Assembly: GCF_025698545.1 (NCBI RefSeq)
Contig: NC_068571.1
Coordinates: forward strand, 53,167,733-53,231,732
DNA: 64,000 nucleotides
Direction of reading: 5' to 3'
Source of the DNA: Gossypium raimondii
Lineage: Eukaryota > Streptophyta > Magnoliopsida > Malvales > Malvaceae
The position numbers and the translations under genes are program-made. How positions within the stretch are numbered: position 1 is the first letter of the stretch; each line of letters opens with the position of its first letter. The notes under the pieces are model-generated. The model made no database searches, was not told the DNA's origin, and worked only from the letters and a program-made list of their open reading frames with translations. Of this stretch, positions 1 through 11,952 are shown in pieces.

Positions 1-291
1 TAGAGACATTTGTTTGTTAATTTGCATTTATCTTAGTGTTATTTAAGTCTACATATTTTTTTAAATTTATTTTCAATTTGTTGGGAAATATTTATTTTGA
101 TGTTTTTAGTATTATTTATTTATTATATATATAAAAATTAATACGGGCAGGCCGAGTCGGGCCCGGGTTTTAGCATTTTTATTCGGGTCGAGCTTGGTCA
201 AAATTTTAGGTTCATTTTTTGGGCCGGGGCCGGGCCTAGTAAATTGGCATGAATTTTTAGTTGAGCCTAGCCCGACCCATGAGCACCTCTA
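1..291. mobile_element. hAT-like GC-rich MITE, partial (left end outside window)
   Basis: From about 140 to 291 the sequence holds GC-rich GGGCC/CCCGG blocks in AT-rich DNA and ends in CCCATGAGCACCTCTA. That end nearly matches the right end of the complete element at 1560-1992, and the AT-rich core with GC-rich flanks is also alike. The left terminus is not visible, so the extent is an estimate. Family assignment rests on the complete copy. Confidence 0.6.
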
Positions 292-1559
292 TGTAAAATT
301 AACAGTTATACATTAATGCAAGTAAATCTCTCTTCATATTTAATATTATATAAAATAAAAATAAAAAACCATGTCAAAATCATAATTAGATCAAAAGTCA
401 AAGGGCATCAAGATTTGTGGTATCATGAGAAAGTTTAGTTGAGTACTCTTCACATTATTGGACAGATTCTCTGTTAAGAGGATTAATTTCAACAGGTGCG
501 GAGTGAAACTAACATGGTTGAAATCAATCCATATATTTGTTGGAAATTAAATTAATAATTTTGTAATGATCATGTACGTTCCTACTGCTATTGCACTTCT
601 CTTTCTAACATGGTGTTTATATTTCTAGAAGTCATCATCATGTTTATTTTATTTTGATTAATATTTCATCCCCCGTGCATTACTATGATAAAAATACGTT
701 AAAACTGCCATCGACTCAGATAGTATATTTAATAATTAATTAAATATATTCCTTTCTTTTTTTAATAACAAAAATCCATTATCCTCCAGGTCAAATTTCA
801 TCTTTAACAACCCATTATTGATTAGAGCACTTAATCATTGTTTAATATATCATTAAAGAAATACACAACTTGCAGTAGGGTGGTGATGTCACTACACAAT
901 TCCTTTTTTCCACTCTTTTTATCTTTAAATTGTTAATTAGTCCACTAATCACAATTATTAATAATTAATTGTAGTTTGGATTATTTGACTTTGCTTCCTT
1001 AATCTATGCGAAACATCAATAGGGACAAAACCAATGTCCCAAAATCATCAACTTCCTTACATCTAGAATCTCAAATATAAAGGAAATCGGATTTCTAATT
1101 TCATCCACCTCCAATTCATTTCAACTTTATAAATTAATAATTTAAAATTACCAAACTTCAAAACCAATATTTTGCCAATTGAGTCCGTTAGCACTGTTGT
1201 TATTGCAATGATAAGGAGGACGTGAGTTCGAACATGTTTGGGTGTTATGGATAATATTAAAAATTGTATAAAAATACACATATTTTAAAGATCAGATTGA
1301 TGATTGAATCTGTTCGATTGTTGATCTTATAATAATTAAATAAACAAATAAAAATGTCCATAATAATCATTAAAAGAATTTTAAAAATAATATATATAAA
1401 CAAGTTTAATGGTTGTTGTTTTTTTGTCCCGATTTTTGGTTTTTTATGAGTTTTGAGTTGTTCGTTTAGAGATCAGTTTAATTTCTTTGTCTGAATCAAT
1501 ATACTAACTAATTTTTAATTCAACCAGTCTAATCTAATTTCAACAATAGTGGTTAAGAC
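292..1559. other. Intergenic, no gene seen
   Basis: AT-rich DNA with only short spurious open frames. I see no coding signal, RNA gene or clear repeat boundary here. Confidence 0.5.
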
Positions 1560-1992
1560 TATAGGTGATCATGGGCTGGGCCAAGTTCGAGCAGGGTCCA
1601 GACAAATTTTTATGCCCGTTTTCTAGGCCTGGGCCCGGCTCTGCTCGAAATATGGGCCTAAAAATTTGTCCAAGCCCGGCCCATAAAAATTGCTAAGCCC
1701 GAGCTTGGCCCGGCCCGACTCATATTAAATTTTACAACACCAAAATAGCATCAAAAACCTGCAATATATATATTTGATTAAAAATAAAATATATATATTT
1801 AATATATAATTTGGGCCGGGCTGGGCTGAGACTGGGCCAACAAAGTTTTACCCGAGGCTCGGCCCGTTTTCTAAACGGGCCTCTTTTTTTTGCCCAAACC
1901 TATTTTTCGAACTTATATTTTTACCTGAACCCTCCCATTTTTCAGGCAAGCCGTCGGGCCGGGCTGGGTAGCCCAACCCATGATCACCTCTA
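1560..1992. mobile_element. hAT-type MITE with 8-bp TSD
   Basis: The element is flanked by the perfect 8-bp duplication GTTAAGAC (1552-1559 and 1993-2000), the TSD length of hAT transposons. Its ends are inverted: TATAGGTGATCATGGG on the left, CCCATGATCACCTCTA on the right. It has GC-rich subterminal arms around an AT-rich core near 1740-1810. At 433 bp with no transposase it is non-autonomous. It lies about 500 bp upstream of the RTFL-like gene. Confidence 0.88.
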
Positions 1993-2058
1993 GTTAAGAC
2001 TTGAAAAACCTGGAGACAAATTAAACTAAACTTGAAATGAGAAAAAAAAAAAAGAGAG

Positions 2059-2343
2059 GTTAAAATATGCCATTTGTACAATTCAAAAATTTGAAATTTA
2101 GTCTCTATATTTTTATTTCTTGGAATTTAGTCTCTTTACTTTTTAAATTTCAAAATTCAAGTTCAACTATTAGTACTTTTTTTTTGGTTAAATTTGTTGG
2201 TGTGAAAGTTTGAAATTAAAATAGAAAAACTTACTTTGTAGTAATGTAATTAAAAATAAATAAAGACTTGTAATGAAAATGAAAGAATAAGGACTAAATG
2301 CTAAAGTTTTTAAGAGTATAGAGACTTAGAACATATTTTAACC
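2059..2343. mobile_element. Foldback MITE (GGTTAAAATATG family)
   Basis: The left end GGTTAAAATATG is mirrored by CATATTTTAACC on the right, and the 'gaatttagtctctat' blocks inside face each other. Related copies lie near 59864-60214, and more degraded ones near 34190-34480 and 50310-50590. It ends about 55 bp upstream of a TATA box and may have shaped that promoter. No confident TSD was found. Confidence 0.6.
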
Positions 2344-2397
2344 AAAATTTAAAATCTCCACGAACCAAACCAGGTGAGTTGAAATTAAGGTTGTGGT

Positions 2398-2405
2398 TAT
2401 ATAAG
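2398..2405 (+). promoter_or_regulatory. TATA box of RTFL-like gene
   Basis: TATATAAG is followed by a leader rich in CAA repeats and then an ATG in good context (GGCCATGG) at 2505. TATA to ATG is about 100 bp. This supports the downstream small ORFs lying in a real transcript. Confidence 0.5.
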
Positions 2406-2504
2406 TAGGCCTTAAAAGAAGTCATTTTGTAGTTGTGCTCCTCAAACTCCAAAGTAGATTCATCATCAACAACAACAACCACCAAAATCCAAGCAAAGTC
2501 GGCC

Positions 2505-2594
2505 ATGGCTGCAACTCCATACTTGGTTTCAAGCTCCAAAAGGAAACTTCGTTGCCGATCTCGGAAACCCAGTTTGAGGAAACGGTGTTCGTAG
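2505..2594 (+). pseudogene. N-terminal half of RTFL/DVL-like gene, closed by in-frame TAG
   Basis: This ORF of 29 codons starts in good context and encodes a Ser/Lys/Arg-rich segment ending in S-L-R-K-R-C-S, then TAG at 2592-2594. It matches the basic, variable N-terminal part of RTFL/DVL peptides, which commonly ends in K-C-S just before the conserved domain. The stop falls two residues after that Cys, where family members usually have Arg. The next in-frame codon is ATG (2595), and the conserved RTF domain continues without a shift. So either a nonsense mutation split an older peptide of about 59 aa, or this is now an upstream ORF. A sequencing error would give the same picture. Confidence 0.6.
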
Positions 2595-2684
2595 ATGGCA
2601 AAGCAGCAGAAAACCCGGTTTTACATCCTCGGACGTTGTGTCTCCATGCTTTTGTGTTGGCATGTTCATTCTATTTCAGATTGA
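2595..2684 (+). CDS. ROTUNDIFOLIA-like/DEVIL (RTFL/DVL) domain peptide
   Basis: This ORF encodes 29 aa, MAKQQKTRFYIL followed by GRCVSMLLCWH and a short tail. RTFL/DVL peptides share a domain of the form K-x-Q-R-A-R-F-Y-I-x-R-R-C-x-x-M-L-x-C-W-H. Here R-F-Y-I-L, R-C, M-L-L-C-W-H and the K-x-Q start are kept, while one domain Arg is Gly. Members are plasma-membrane-associated micropeptides that restrain polar cell proliferation and alter leaf, fruit and trichome-base shape. From memory, the RTF domain alone can be active in Arabidopsis overexpression work. The usual N-terminal extension is cut off by a TAG directly before this ATG. Translation would need reinitiation or leaky scanning past the ATG at 2505. 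Family identity is fairly sure; function is uncertain. Confidence 0.7.
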   Translation: MAKQQKTRFYILGRCVSMLLCWHVHSISD

Positions 2685-2798
2685 AAAAAAGTAGTTCTTA
2701 CTGTAAATCATGACCAAAAAGAAAAGCAAAAGCTGTTTGCAGACATGGATTCGACAAAGCTGGGTCTCAAGCTTCAATTGTCATCAAGGTTTCAGGTG

Positions 2799-2820
2799 AG
2801 AAGAAGAAGAAGAAGAAGAA
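2799..2820 (+). repeat. (GAA)n microsatellite
   Basis: About seven GAA units in the probable 3' untranslated region of the RTFL-like transcript. Confidence 0.8.
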
Positions 2821-3768
2821 ATAGCTGAAATTAAGGATTTGTACGGTAAAATGGAAGGAGCGAACTGTAAATAACAATTTTTCTTTTCTTTTTCCTCAGA
2901 AACCCTTCTTTTTATTTTTACGAACCACTATTAAATTACTGTCAACACAGAGAATCTCTAAGATGGAGAGACCTTTAGCTAATGCTCCAACTACAAAGAC
3001 ATAGTTTTCTATTTTCTTTTGATTATTACAAGCAAATATTTTTACTTTTCTCTTTTCAATTCTATTTATGTTCAAATTGTTTATTTAAACCCCAATAATC
3101 CCTTCACCTTCTTAGTGAGTGCCAAAGTTAGGTTACAGGAAAATTAAATTTAATAATTTGGACTCTAATTCCCCAAAAAATAGATTGGCCCAACTAAGGT
3201 TTTACATCATATTATCGGTATTCGCCTATGCTCAATCTGCCCTTTGGATATACTTGCTCCCTGTAGTTCTTGTTTGGCGTTAGAAAGCTTGCCATTGTTT
3301 TTAACTAAACTAGTTGAATAAAAATACTTATTCCAATTTTAAAGTATGAGTTTGTACAAATAAAAAATATGAATTAGTCTCGAGCCCAATTTGACCTAAC
3401 ATATTTTATAAATTTGTAATATATTATATAAAAATTAAACCTATAATAATGTAATGTAATTTTTTTACATTAAAAAATGTTATCTTTGTTTGTATGTAAA
3501 TTTCTAATAAATGAAAATAATATATAAAAGTATTAAATGTTAAAAATAAAAATAAATTTGGATTAACTATTTATAAATATAAGCGGATTTGGACAAACTT
3601 TCAAACTCATACTTTAAGCAAAACCAAATTTGAATAAGTATAAAATGTATTAATATTATACTCAAATTTAACCCAAATTCTACATCACCCAACCCATAAC
3701 CCTTGACATTCTCCATTTGTCTATTTCTTGAATTTTTGTGGCTTATTAACCATTGAATTATAAATTTT
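2821..3768. other. Intergenic, no gene seen
   Basis: AT-rich DNA with no supported coding region. It includes degenerate inverted sequence around 3300-3660 (a phrase about 'actttaaagtatgagttt' recurs in reverse orientation), probably an old foldback element. Confidence 0.4.
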
Positions 3769-4233
3769 TAGGGTTAAATCAAAATTTAAGCAATGAATTT
3801 GACAATTATTCTTATATTAGAGCTTGAAATTTTTTTGTCCGAGGTAGGCCTTCAACTTGGCAACTATTCTTATATTAAGGCCTAGACTTCTTTTTGTCCA
3901 AATTAGAACATAAACTTGGCAATTGCTCCCACATTGGGACTTGAATTTTATTTTGTCCAAGTTAGTCCATAATGTTTCTTTAAAACCCCTAAAGTTCATG
4001 CCTTAATGTGGTAACAATTGTCAAGTATAGGCTCCAATATGAGAACAATTGCAAAGTTTAGGGACTAACTTGGACAAAAGAAATTAAGCTCCAATGTGGG
4101 AACACTTGCCTAGTTTAAGCCTTAATGTGGGAACAATGGCCAAGTTTAAGGCTTAACTTGGAGAAAAAAAAAATCATGCCCCGATATGTGAATAATTGCA
4201 GTTCAAGCCTTAAATAGCGATTTAACCCTAATT
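3769..4233. mobile_element. Large foldback element with internal tandem units
   Basis: The element starts AGGGTTAAATC and ends GATTTAACCCT. The arms are long inverted repeats, each made of several copies of a unit of about 65-70 bp ('aacttggcaattgttcccacattaagg...ttttgtccaa'). The arms meet near 3985. The flanks are T-rich on both sides (aaattttt / aattttta), compatible with a short AT-rich TSD that cannot be fixed. No ORF of interest. A transcript would form a long hairpin. Confidence 0.7.
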
Positions 4234-4270
4234 TTTAAAACAAAGAAGTAACTTGATTTAATTTTTAGGG

Positions 4271-4826
4271 TAAATTATACTATTAATCACTGAACTATGA
4301 TAAGTTTTCGTTTTGGTCACTTAACTAAAAAAAGTCACAATTTTGTCATTGAACTATTCAAAAGTTTTTTTTATTTAAGTCACTGAACTATTCAAAATTT
4401 TTTGTTTAAGTTACTGGGCTATTAAGGTTTTTTTTTTTAAGTTCCACAAACGAGCTTTAAGCGACAATTTAACGATCAGTACGGTGGACCTATGTCAATG
4501 AATAGAAAAACATACCTTAGATTCAAATTGATCTAACGTTCAGTGTCAGAGATAGGAGAAAAAAATTGTCTAAATTTTGGTTTGTAGATTTGTGACGTCT
4601 AAAGCTGTTTTATGAAAAAAAATTAAATTGTAGAAGACATGGAGAAAAAGAGTTTTTAATTGACATAAGTAATGCAAACAAAGAAAACCATACAGCATCG
4701 ATATTAATAACTAATGATTTAAATGAAATTTATTAAATAATTTAATAACTAAATTATAAATTAATTTAATTGAGTGATCGAAACAAAAATTTACTCATAA
4801 TTTAATTACTGATAAACACTGTATTT
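4271..4826. mobile_element. Foldback MITE ('gtttTggtcactgaact' family)
   Basis: The left arm (about 4271-4330) reads TAAATTATACTATTAATCAC and continues to 'ttttcgttttggtcacttaact'. The right arm (about 4770-4826) is its imperfect reverse complement. Short 'agtcactgaactattcaaaa' units repeat inside. A related left-arm-like segment occurs near 16300-16430. It is non-coding and ends about 260 bp before the DUF936 start codon. Confidence 0.6.
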
Positions 4827-5088
4827 GATCAATATTAATAACAAAGCTGCGATCTAGCAGTAGATTTTGTTCATCGAGGTGATCTCGCTGCGTCCGGTAT
4901 CATAGTACAACGAGAAGAAGCGACGTGGCGAGTTTTGATAAGCCGTTCGATTCTCTTTAGTTAGGAAAAACAATATTAGCGGGCTTTTTTGAATTTGAAT
5001 CTCGTAATTCGTAACGGTTAAATACTCCACAATCCATTTCCTCTTTCTTTACGCCCCTCCCTTTCTCTCTGTATTACGCTCCCTCGTT

Positions 5089-8000
5089 ATGGCTTCGCTT
5101 ACTCCCGGTATCCTCCTCAAGCTCCTCCAATCAATGAATTCCTCCGCCCGTGTCGCCGGCGACCACCGTTCAGGCCTCCTCCAAGTAATCGGCATCGTTC
5201 CGGCTCTTGCCGGATCTGACGAACTCTGGGCCAACCATGGTTTCTATGTTCAACTCTCCGATTCCCTTAACTCCACCTACGTCTCCCTCTCCGATCGCGA
5301 CAGTGAATTGATACTCTCCAATCGGCTCCAGCTAGGTCAGTTCGTTTACGTTGATCGCTTCCATTTTGAATCTCCCGTGCCACGTGTCTCTGGTATCCGA
5401 CCGATTGCTGGTCGTCACGCTTTCGTTGGTTCACCGGACCCTCTCATTGCTCGCATTTCGTCTTCCAAGAGGGATTTCGTTGTACAACCCGTATCCGAAT
5501 TCTCCTCGGATCCGGTTGCAGTTTATTTGTCTAACAAGAAGTTGGAGCAACCAACTCAAAGTGGAAATAAGGATTCGAAAATTGAAAATCCTAGAACAAA
5601 GCAGCCTCTCGTGCCTAGAGATAACGTCGAAGTTAATGAAAATTCGGAAAGGTTTTCGTCTCCGGTGGCTTCCAAACGTTCGGTTTCGACTGTGAAGAAA
5701 ACCAGTGCGGCGGTTGTGGAAAGAGATCCTTCTCCGGCGGGGAAAGGAAAGAGATCCGCATCTCCGTTACCTTCGAAATGCATGGTACCGAGCTTGATGG
5801 CAGGGAAGGAAGATAATAAGAAAATTGGGAGAGAGTCGGTGATCATGGTACCTTCGAGGTATAGGCAACCTTCTCCCAACGGGAGGAAGCAAGCATCACC
5901 AGGTGCTCGAAGACCGTCACTTTCTCCGGCGAAGAGGTTGGCCGGAGGGTTGAAGGTTTCGCCGGCTGTAGGGGATTCGAAGAAGAAGATGGCAACCATT
6001 GTTGCTGGGATTTCGAAGGCGTCCGAAGCTTTGGTGGGTTCTGCCAAGAGTAGTAGGAAGAGCTGGGATGAGCAACCAGAGAAGGGTTCAGGGGAGCTGA
6101 AGGAGAAAGCTTATGTTAAGACTAAGCCGGATCTGCAAGCTATTTTGCGGACTCAGGTAATTAAGTTGGCTTTCTTAGTTTGCTAGCTTGATTAATTAAT
6201 CTCTAAAATCCTAAGAAGATTAGGCTTATGTGAAAATTGATATGTAATTGCATCAGATAATCTCTTTATTCTCATTCTACTACTAATGGAAAATCCCACA
6301 TTAATTTTCTTTTAAAAATAGTTAAAAGTTTTCAATGGTCTTTAAGGTTCCTATTTAAAGAAAATGGAAACTGGAGACAGAACCAATTATGCTTTCAAGG
6401 AATCAAGAATGAGAGCATGGAATATTTTCTAGTAGAGTATCATGTAGAATTTGAGTTTTATGTGCCTCTTTGTTGCCGAATTTTCTGACTTTTCGGCAAT
6501 ATATTTTCTTTTCCCAGACGGCCATTTCAAGACGTTTAACTGATGTACATAGTCAGAAATCCAATGATGGAAATTCTTCAAGCAATGAGAAAAGAAAAGC
6601 TAGTTCACCTAAAGATGGTTCTGCCGCAGAGAAACCAGCACGTGGGAGTGGAGCTCTGGGAATCACCGTCCATGAAAAGAAATGGACTGATGGCAGTGTT
6701 TCATGGGATACCCTTTCTGCTGACCTTGCAAAGCTTGGAAAGGTATGGGGTTGTGTCGGGATTTATCAAGAAGCTATCAAATCCATCTTATTTTTGCTTT
6801 TTCTGCTTGCTTTCCAATTAAGAGAGTGCTTGTTTGATTCCAATTTCCTGTTTAAGATGCTTGCTTTCTGATATTATCTTGTCTAAACTGAAAAAAAGGT
6901 GATGTGATGGATTTGGTAGAGTAGAAATAAATATGCTGTAGTTTCTAGTAAAGAATTAACTTCTTATACTTTCATGCTTAACACTTGGTAAATAGTACTA
7001 ATTGTGTCTAGTCTTTGTTGTTAGCAAATGTCATTGGTTATTCAAAATTTTCAATGCTGTTGAAACCGTATTGAAGTTTCATTATTCACACATAAGTAGA
7101 ATGCTATGATTGTGGGAAAACTAGTATCGCCACTAATGAGTGCTTGTCACCATCGTTGAACTGTTGTTATTATCCAAAAGTTTAGATTTAAACAAAATAT
7201 GTTATGTGAAAGTGAAGCTATTTCATGTATTTGGTGGGTTTTTAGAGAATTACATCTCTTTACTCATATTTAGATATGTATTGGACGCAAGTAAGATATA
7301 TTTCAGTTTCAGTTAAGTTGTGCTTTATATAATATTATTTATAATTATACTTGTATTACTTTTTAAAAAAATATTGGCCACATGTATTTCAAACCATCAA
7401 GGTCTCTCTGTTGATATTGTGCTTAAAAGTCTTACCTAAATATTAGATAATTTCTGTAGCATTGGAGTTTTGTCCGTAGCAAATGACTCTAATCATAGAT
7501 CAAGGCATTTCAATTGTTGATGCCTTAAACTGCATTCCTTTATTTGATTTGGATCTAGAACATAATCTAGGGTTAATGCCTAGGGATTTGCAGGAATGTT
7601 GATAGACTTGAATACACTTTAATGATAAGCAAATGAGAACAAAATATATAGTTAAACAAAATACATTGTATGAATGCAGGAAGCTATGCAAAGGAGAGTT
7701 CTTGCTTCTAAAACTGCAGCAGAGGCATTGGAGGAGGCCATAACTGCCGAGTCTCTTGTTAGGAATCTAAGGTTTGGATCCATTAAAATATTGCAATATT
7801 AAGCATATAAATAAATGTAGCAAATAACTTGATGCATAGGCCTAAAAGGCTTATAGTCTGTGCCTAATTTTATACTCCCAACCATATATGGTTCCAGCAT
7901 GTTTTCAGAACTTTCCTCTAAATCCAAGGCTGGGAATCCTTTGCCAACCATTGACCGATTTTTATCCATTTACGACGATGTCGTAAAGTACACTGGAATT

Positions 8001-8537
8001 GCTGAAACTGTTGCAGCTGGTTGCAAATCTGGCATCGAAGAACACTCGAAATCATCTTCTCTATGGGTTGAAGCTGCAGTGACAACTGATCTTGAAATAG
8101 TCTCCCTTCTAACCCCTCAAAACAATGAATCTCTATCAGCTTTACAAATAAACCTGTCTCAGCATGCTTCACCCAAAAACCAACTCAAAACCAGTTCAAT
8201 CCCACAGCTGCAGCAAAATAATAATGCTGCAATGTGGACTAGAGGTGAAGGGATGAAAGAGACAATGCACTTTGCAATGAACTTGAAAGTTGAGATGCAA
8301 ATGTGGTTTATTGGTTTCATCGAAGAGTCCTTGAAAGCATTAGTATTAGATTGTGGTTCCATTGCAGCGGTTTTATCACAATTGAAACGGGTCAATGATT
8401 GGTTAGACCGGGCGGTTTTGAAAGGGGATGAGGTATTGGTTCACATGGTTGAGAAATTGAAGAGGAAAATCTATGGGTTTGTTATTCAGCATGTGGGTAG
8501 CACTTTTGATAATTCCTCACATTTATCCTTATATTGA
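5089..8537 (+). CDS. DUF936 family plant protein, 4 exons, 674 aa
   Basis: Exons are 5089-6156, 6518-6742, 7680-7771 and 7898-8537 (TGA), all with GT-AG junctions and consistent phases. The product begins [19 protein letters not shown]. Its N-terminal region of about 130 residues is the conserved DUF936 block, with [17 protein letters not shown] and an [10 protein letters not shown] strand, OB-fold-like. A long Ser/Pro/Lys-rich, probably disordered linker follows (about residues 150-400). The C-terminal region is helical, with a [13 protein letters not shown] motif, then [16 protein letters not shown] and [14 protein letters not shown]. Biochemical function is not established for the family. 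No break is seen. Start choice: first ATG, conserved N-terminus. No TATA box stands out. Confidence 0.92.
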
Positions 8538-10244
8538 ATATTATTACTCTGTTTATTTGTTTTAAGTTATTTGGTTTCTGAATAAAAAGTTATGTCCTTT
8601 ATGTAAGTAATGCAAATAGCATGGTTTTGGCATATCAAAATTCATTTTGTCGGTGCTTTTTGAAATTTGGTTAGGTATTTGAATTTTTGGTTCGAGATCT
8701 TCGAGTCTAGTGTTTTTAAATTTGTTATTTTAAACTTTGAAATATTTTGAATTATTTATTTAGATTTTTACAAGTTTACACCGTTTTGGGTCATTATTAT
8801 TTTCGAATTTGAGTTTATTATTTTTGAATTTGATCAAATTTACTATATACTTGTCACATCATCCTTCATCAAGCCACTAAACAACTATATTTAAAGATAA
8901 AACTTAGTGAAACTTGATCTTGACTTCACCAAGAGTATAGTCTTAGATTCGTATAATAAAAAAAAGTCGCGTCACATATGTTAGACCAACACATTTCCCA
9001 AAAGATACATGGAGAAATTTTCTTGTTAGGTCAATTCATCACCCTTTCAAGTTTGATGACATATTATTCAGTCTTTTCACATTAACTTCAACAATATTGT
9101 TAGTTGACATCCACTACAATATCGCTTGCACTTACAGGTTGCAAACCATACCAAACTAATCCCTTTTTGTAAATACATCGTCTCAACACTAAAGTAAATG
9201 ATAAAGACCAAATATAATTTTTTACCATTATTTTTAGTAACTCTTTATACCAAACCATTACCTTTATTTATCAATAATATCTTATATAACTTAATTATTA
9301 TAAAAAAAATAAATTAATTAAATGGAATTTTTAAATTCTTCAAGGTTTAACATTTTGAATGCGGTTGGGCCCAAGCATCACCAAAGTTTGACCGAAATTC
9401 TCGAGTTTGCCTATATTCCCACAAGCCACAAGTAAGTTTAGCTTTGAGTCGGCAAATTAGGCATCTTCCTTTAGCTTAGCTCTCCCCCTTTCATTCATTT
9501 CTTTGAAAAGTATTTTAATTGTACATATTAAATATGGATTTCTTTTTGCCTTTAGTTAATCATTTTATCAGAGCAAAAATAACTTATATTTCAAACAATA
9601 AATTATTATTTAAATTTTATTAATATGGTCCAAACCTGTGCTCTCACTAAATAAAGCTAAGATATAAATCATAGCAGAGGATATATAAAGAAATATGTTG
9701 CACATCAAGGTCCACGAGTGCCCCTTGGTAACATGTGATTGTTTAGTCCATGGAAATGTATTTTATTTAACAAAGACAATTTATTTAGAGTGCGACTTTA
9801 TTTTTAGTTTTACTCTTCCTACAGATTCAAAATTTAATCCTTCTCCTTTATTTTCTCGTAATTTAATTTTTTTATGAGTAAGTCTAAATTAATGACTCGT
9901 TTGTTATTGGTGTTAAAGTGGTGACAACTTTTATAAAAATATCAAACACTTGAATGATATGTAAATATATGTAAATTTATTTTACAAGTACAATTATAAC
10001 TTCAAACGATATGCATTTAAATCGTTTATAATCGAGTCAAACCGTAAGTAGTTTAATTGTAGTAATAACCATAATGTATATGGAGCCATGTTATAATAGC
10101 TCTAGAGATGACTATTCCTTTTAAAATAAATTTAAAAAGTGTCTACATATGGAAAGTGAGCTTGCATGTCGTAATTACATCGACTAAGGTGCTTCCAGCG
10201 GGACACTACCTTTCGTTGAGGGTCTAAGATCCAACCCCACTCAA
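8538..10244. other. Intergenic, no gene seen
   Basis: It contains the 3' flank of the DUF936 gene and AT-rich DNA. Short ORFs lack any recognisable motif. Confidence 0.5.
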
Positions 10245-10629
10245 CAAGGATAAAGCAACATTTAGCCCTTGAACTTGACTATTCTTCTAAACTTGGTCTC
10301 CAAACAATTTTTGGTCTATATTTATCCAGAAACTTGGTAACTTTTCTCAATTTGATATTTAACTTGGATTTTATTAAGGAGTGATGATGTGGCACTTTAA
10401 AATTATATCACATCATCACTTATTTTTTTTACAAATATATAAAATCTAAAAAATACAAAAATCATTTAAAAACATTTGGAGTGTCATGTCATCATAAGTC
10501 AATAAAATCCAAGTTTACGACCAAATTAAGAAAAACTATCATGTTCGATATTAATGTAGACCAAAATAAAGTTCAAGGACTAAAGTGAAAAAGTTACCAA
10601 GTTCAAAGACTAAATGTTGTTTTATCTTG
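10245..10629. mobile_element. Foldback MITE, arms about 150-175 bp
   Basis: The left end CAAGGATAAAGCAACATTTAG mirrors the right end CTAAATGTTGTTTTATCTTG. Inner phrases 'cttgaacttg', 'aacttggtaactttt' and 'ttggattttatt' are also mirrored. The arms meet around 10430. A fragment of the same family lies near 47770-47845. No clear TSD and no coding capacity. Confidence 0.7.
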
Positions 10630-11952
10630 TAAATTTATTATTAATTTAACATGATTAATTGAAATTTCACGTAACCCTTATTGTGTGACTAAATACAAAA
10701 AAAAAAGCAAGCACATCATTTTAAGAACAATAACTAATGATTTTATTAATTTTAACCCTTAAATCAAAGAAATAACGAGCTTAAATACGTTTTAACTCAT
10801 ATTCTCCTTATTGTTACAATAACAACAATACCGAATGCCAACCAAATTATTTATTAATTTAAACCCACTAATAACATTAAATGTTTATATTATTATCACT
10901 AAAACATAATTAGGCTACCTAATTTTAAAGTATGAAAAAAAGAAAATACTACTAACAAATACCTTAATTAATTTTTGAGTAGAGAGATTGAAAATTATGA
11001 TCTAATTTAAAAAAAAGAATTATGATCTAATCTTTATTTTTAAATAAAAAAATTTAGTTACATTTATTTATAAAGTGGGTCCAAATATTTGCATGATAGC
11101 CAAATGTCTTGTAAAATTTCTTTTCTTACTATCCACCATAAGTACCATTTATTTATTTTATTTTTTAATTTCACAAAAAAATTGCCAAAAGGTCCAATGG
11201 GCCATTTCTTCCCAACCACAAAGTCCAATCTGATCATCAGTAAATCTAACGGTTCATATTCATCCAACTTCACTTAAAATCCCTACATCTCTAAACACAG
11301 CACCCACCATTAAGTACCCTAAAATCAAAAAAGTAAAACAAAAAAAAATCCAACCTTTGAAACCCATTTACGTGCATTTGCCCTAAGAAAGACCCATCAT
11401 TCGCCACGTTTCTTTCTATAACGAAAATAAATTTTCCCAGATTCCAAACAGAAAAAAAAAAGGGCAATTTTTTTAAAAAGGGAAAAACATAAAAGAAGAG
11501 AAAAGGGTTTTCTTTTCGTTCTTTATTTCATCTCAGTTTTCTTTTTTGTATTTATTTTTACATAAGAAACTTGTAAACACTTAACCTACATTTGAAGAAC
11601 ACCTTGCTTCCTTCACTTTTGTTCTTTTTATTTTATATATATATAATATTCGTTTTCCCTATTTCCAGAAACCAAAAACGTGGTTCATCACAATATTTTC
11701 CGCCATTTCTCAGATCATCCCTGAAAACCCAACCAAAAAAATTCAACCTTTTTATCAGTTTCACGTTTATTTCACTCTAAAAATATCAAAATTTCCCCTT
11801 TTTTTTTTTTAACTTTTTTTCTGCAACCCCAGAATTTTCCATTGCTTAAAAATCGTTTCTTTGATAAACTACTGTTATAGTTACAATTCTATAAAAAAAA
11901 GTTCTATTTTTTGGCGTGGGGGAAGGATTGGATAAGAGATAAAAAAGAAAAA
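10630..11952. other. Intergenic and 5' flank of the Lys/Glu-rich gene
   Basis: AT-rich DNA. From about 11400 it becomes pyrimidine-rich and looks like promoter and 5' untranslated sequence. TATATATATATAAT at about 11634 is a possible TATA element, but the transcription start cannot be fixed. Confidence 0.4.

Noticed and set aside
2435..2713. 92-aa open frame overlapping the RTFL-like gene
   Set aside because: It is in another frame and shows no known motif; the RTFL frame explains the region better.
5556..6047. 163-aa minus-strand open frame in DUF936 exon 1
   Set aside because: Antisense shadow of a Ser/Pro-rich coding exon; no domain and no start context.
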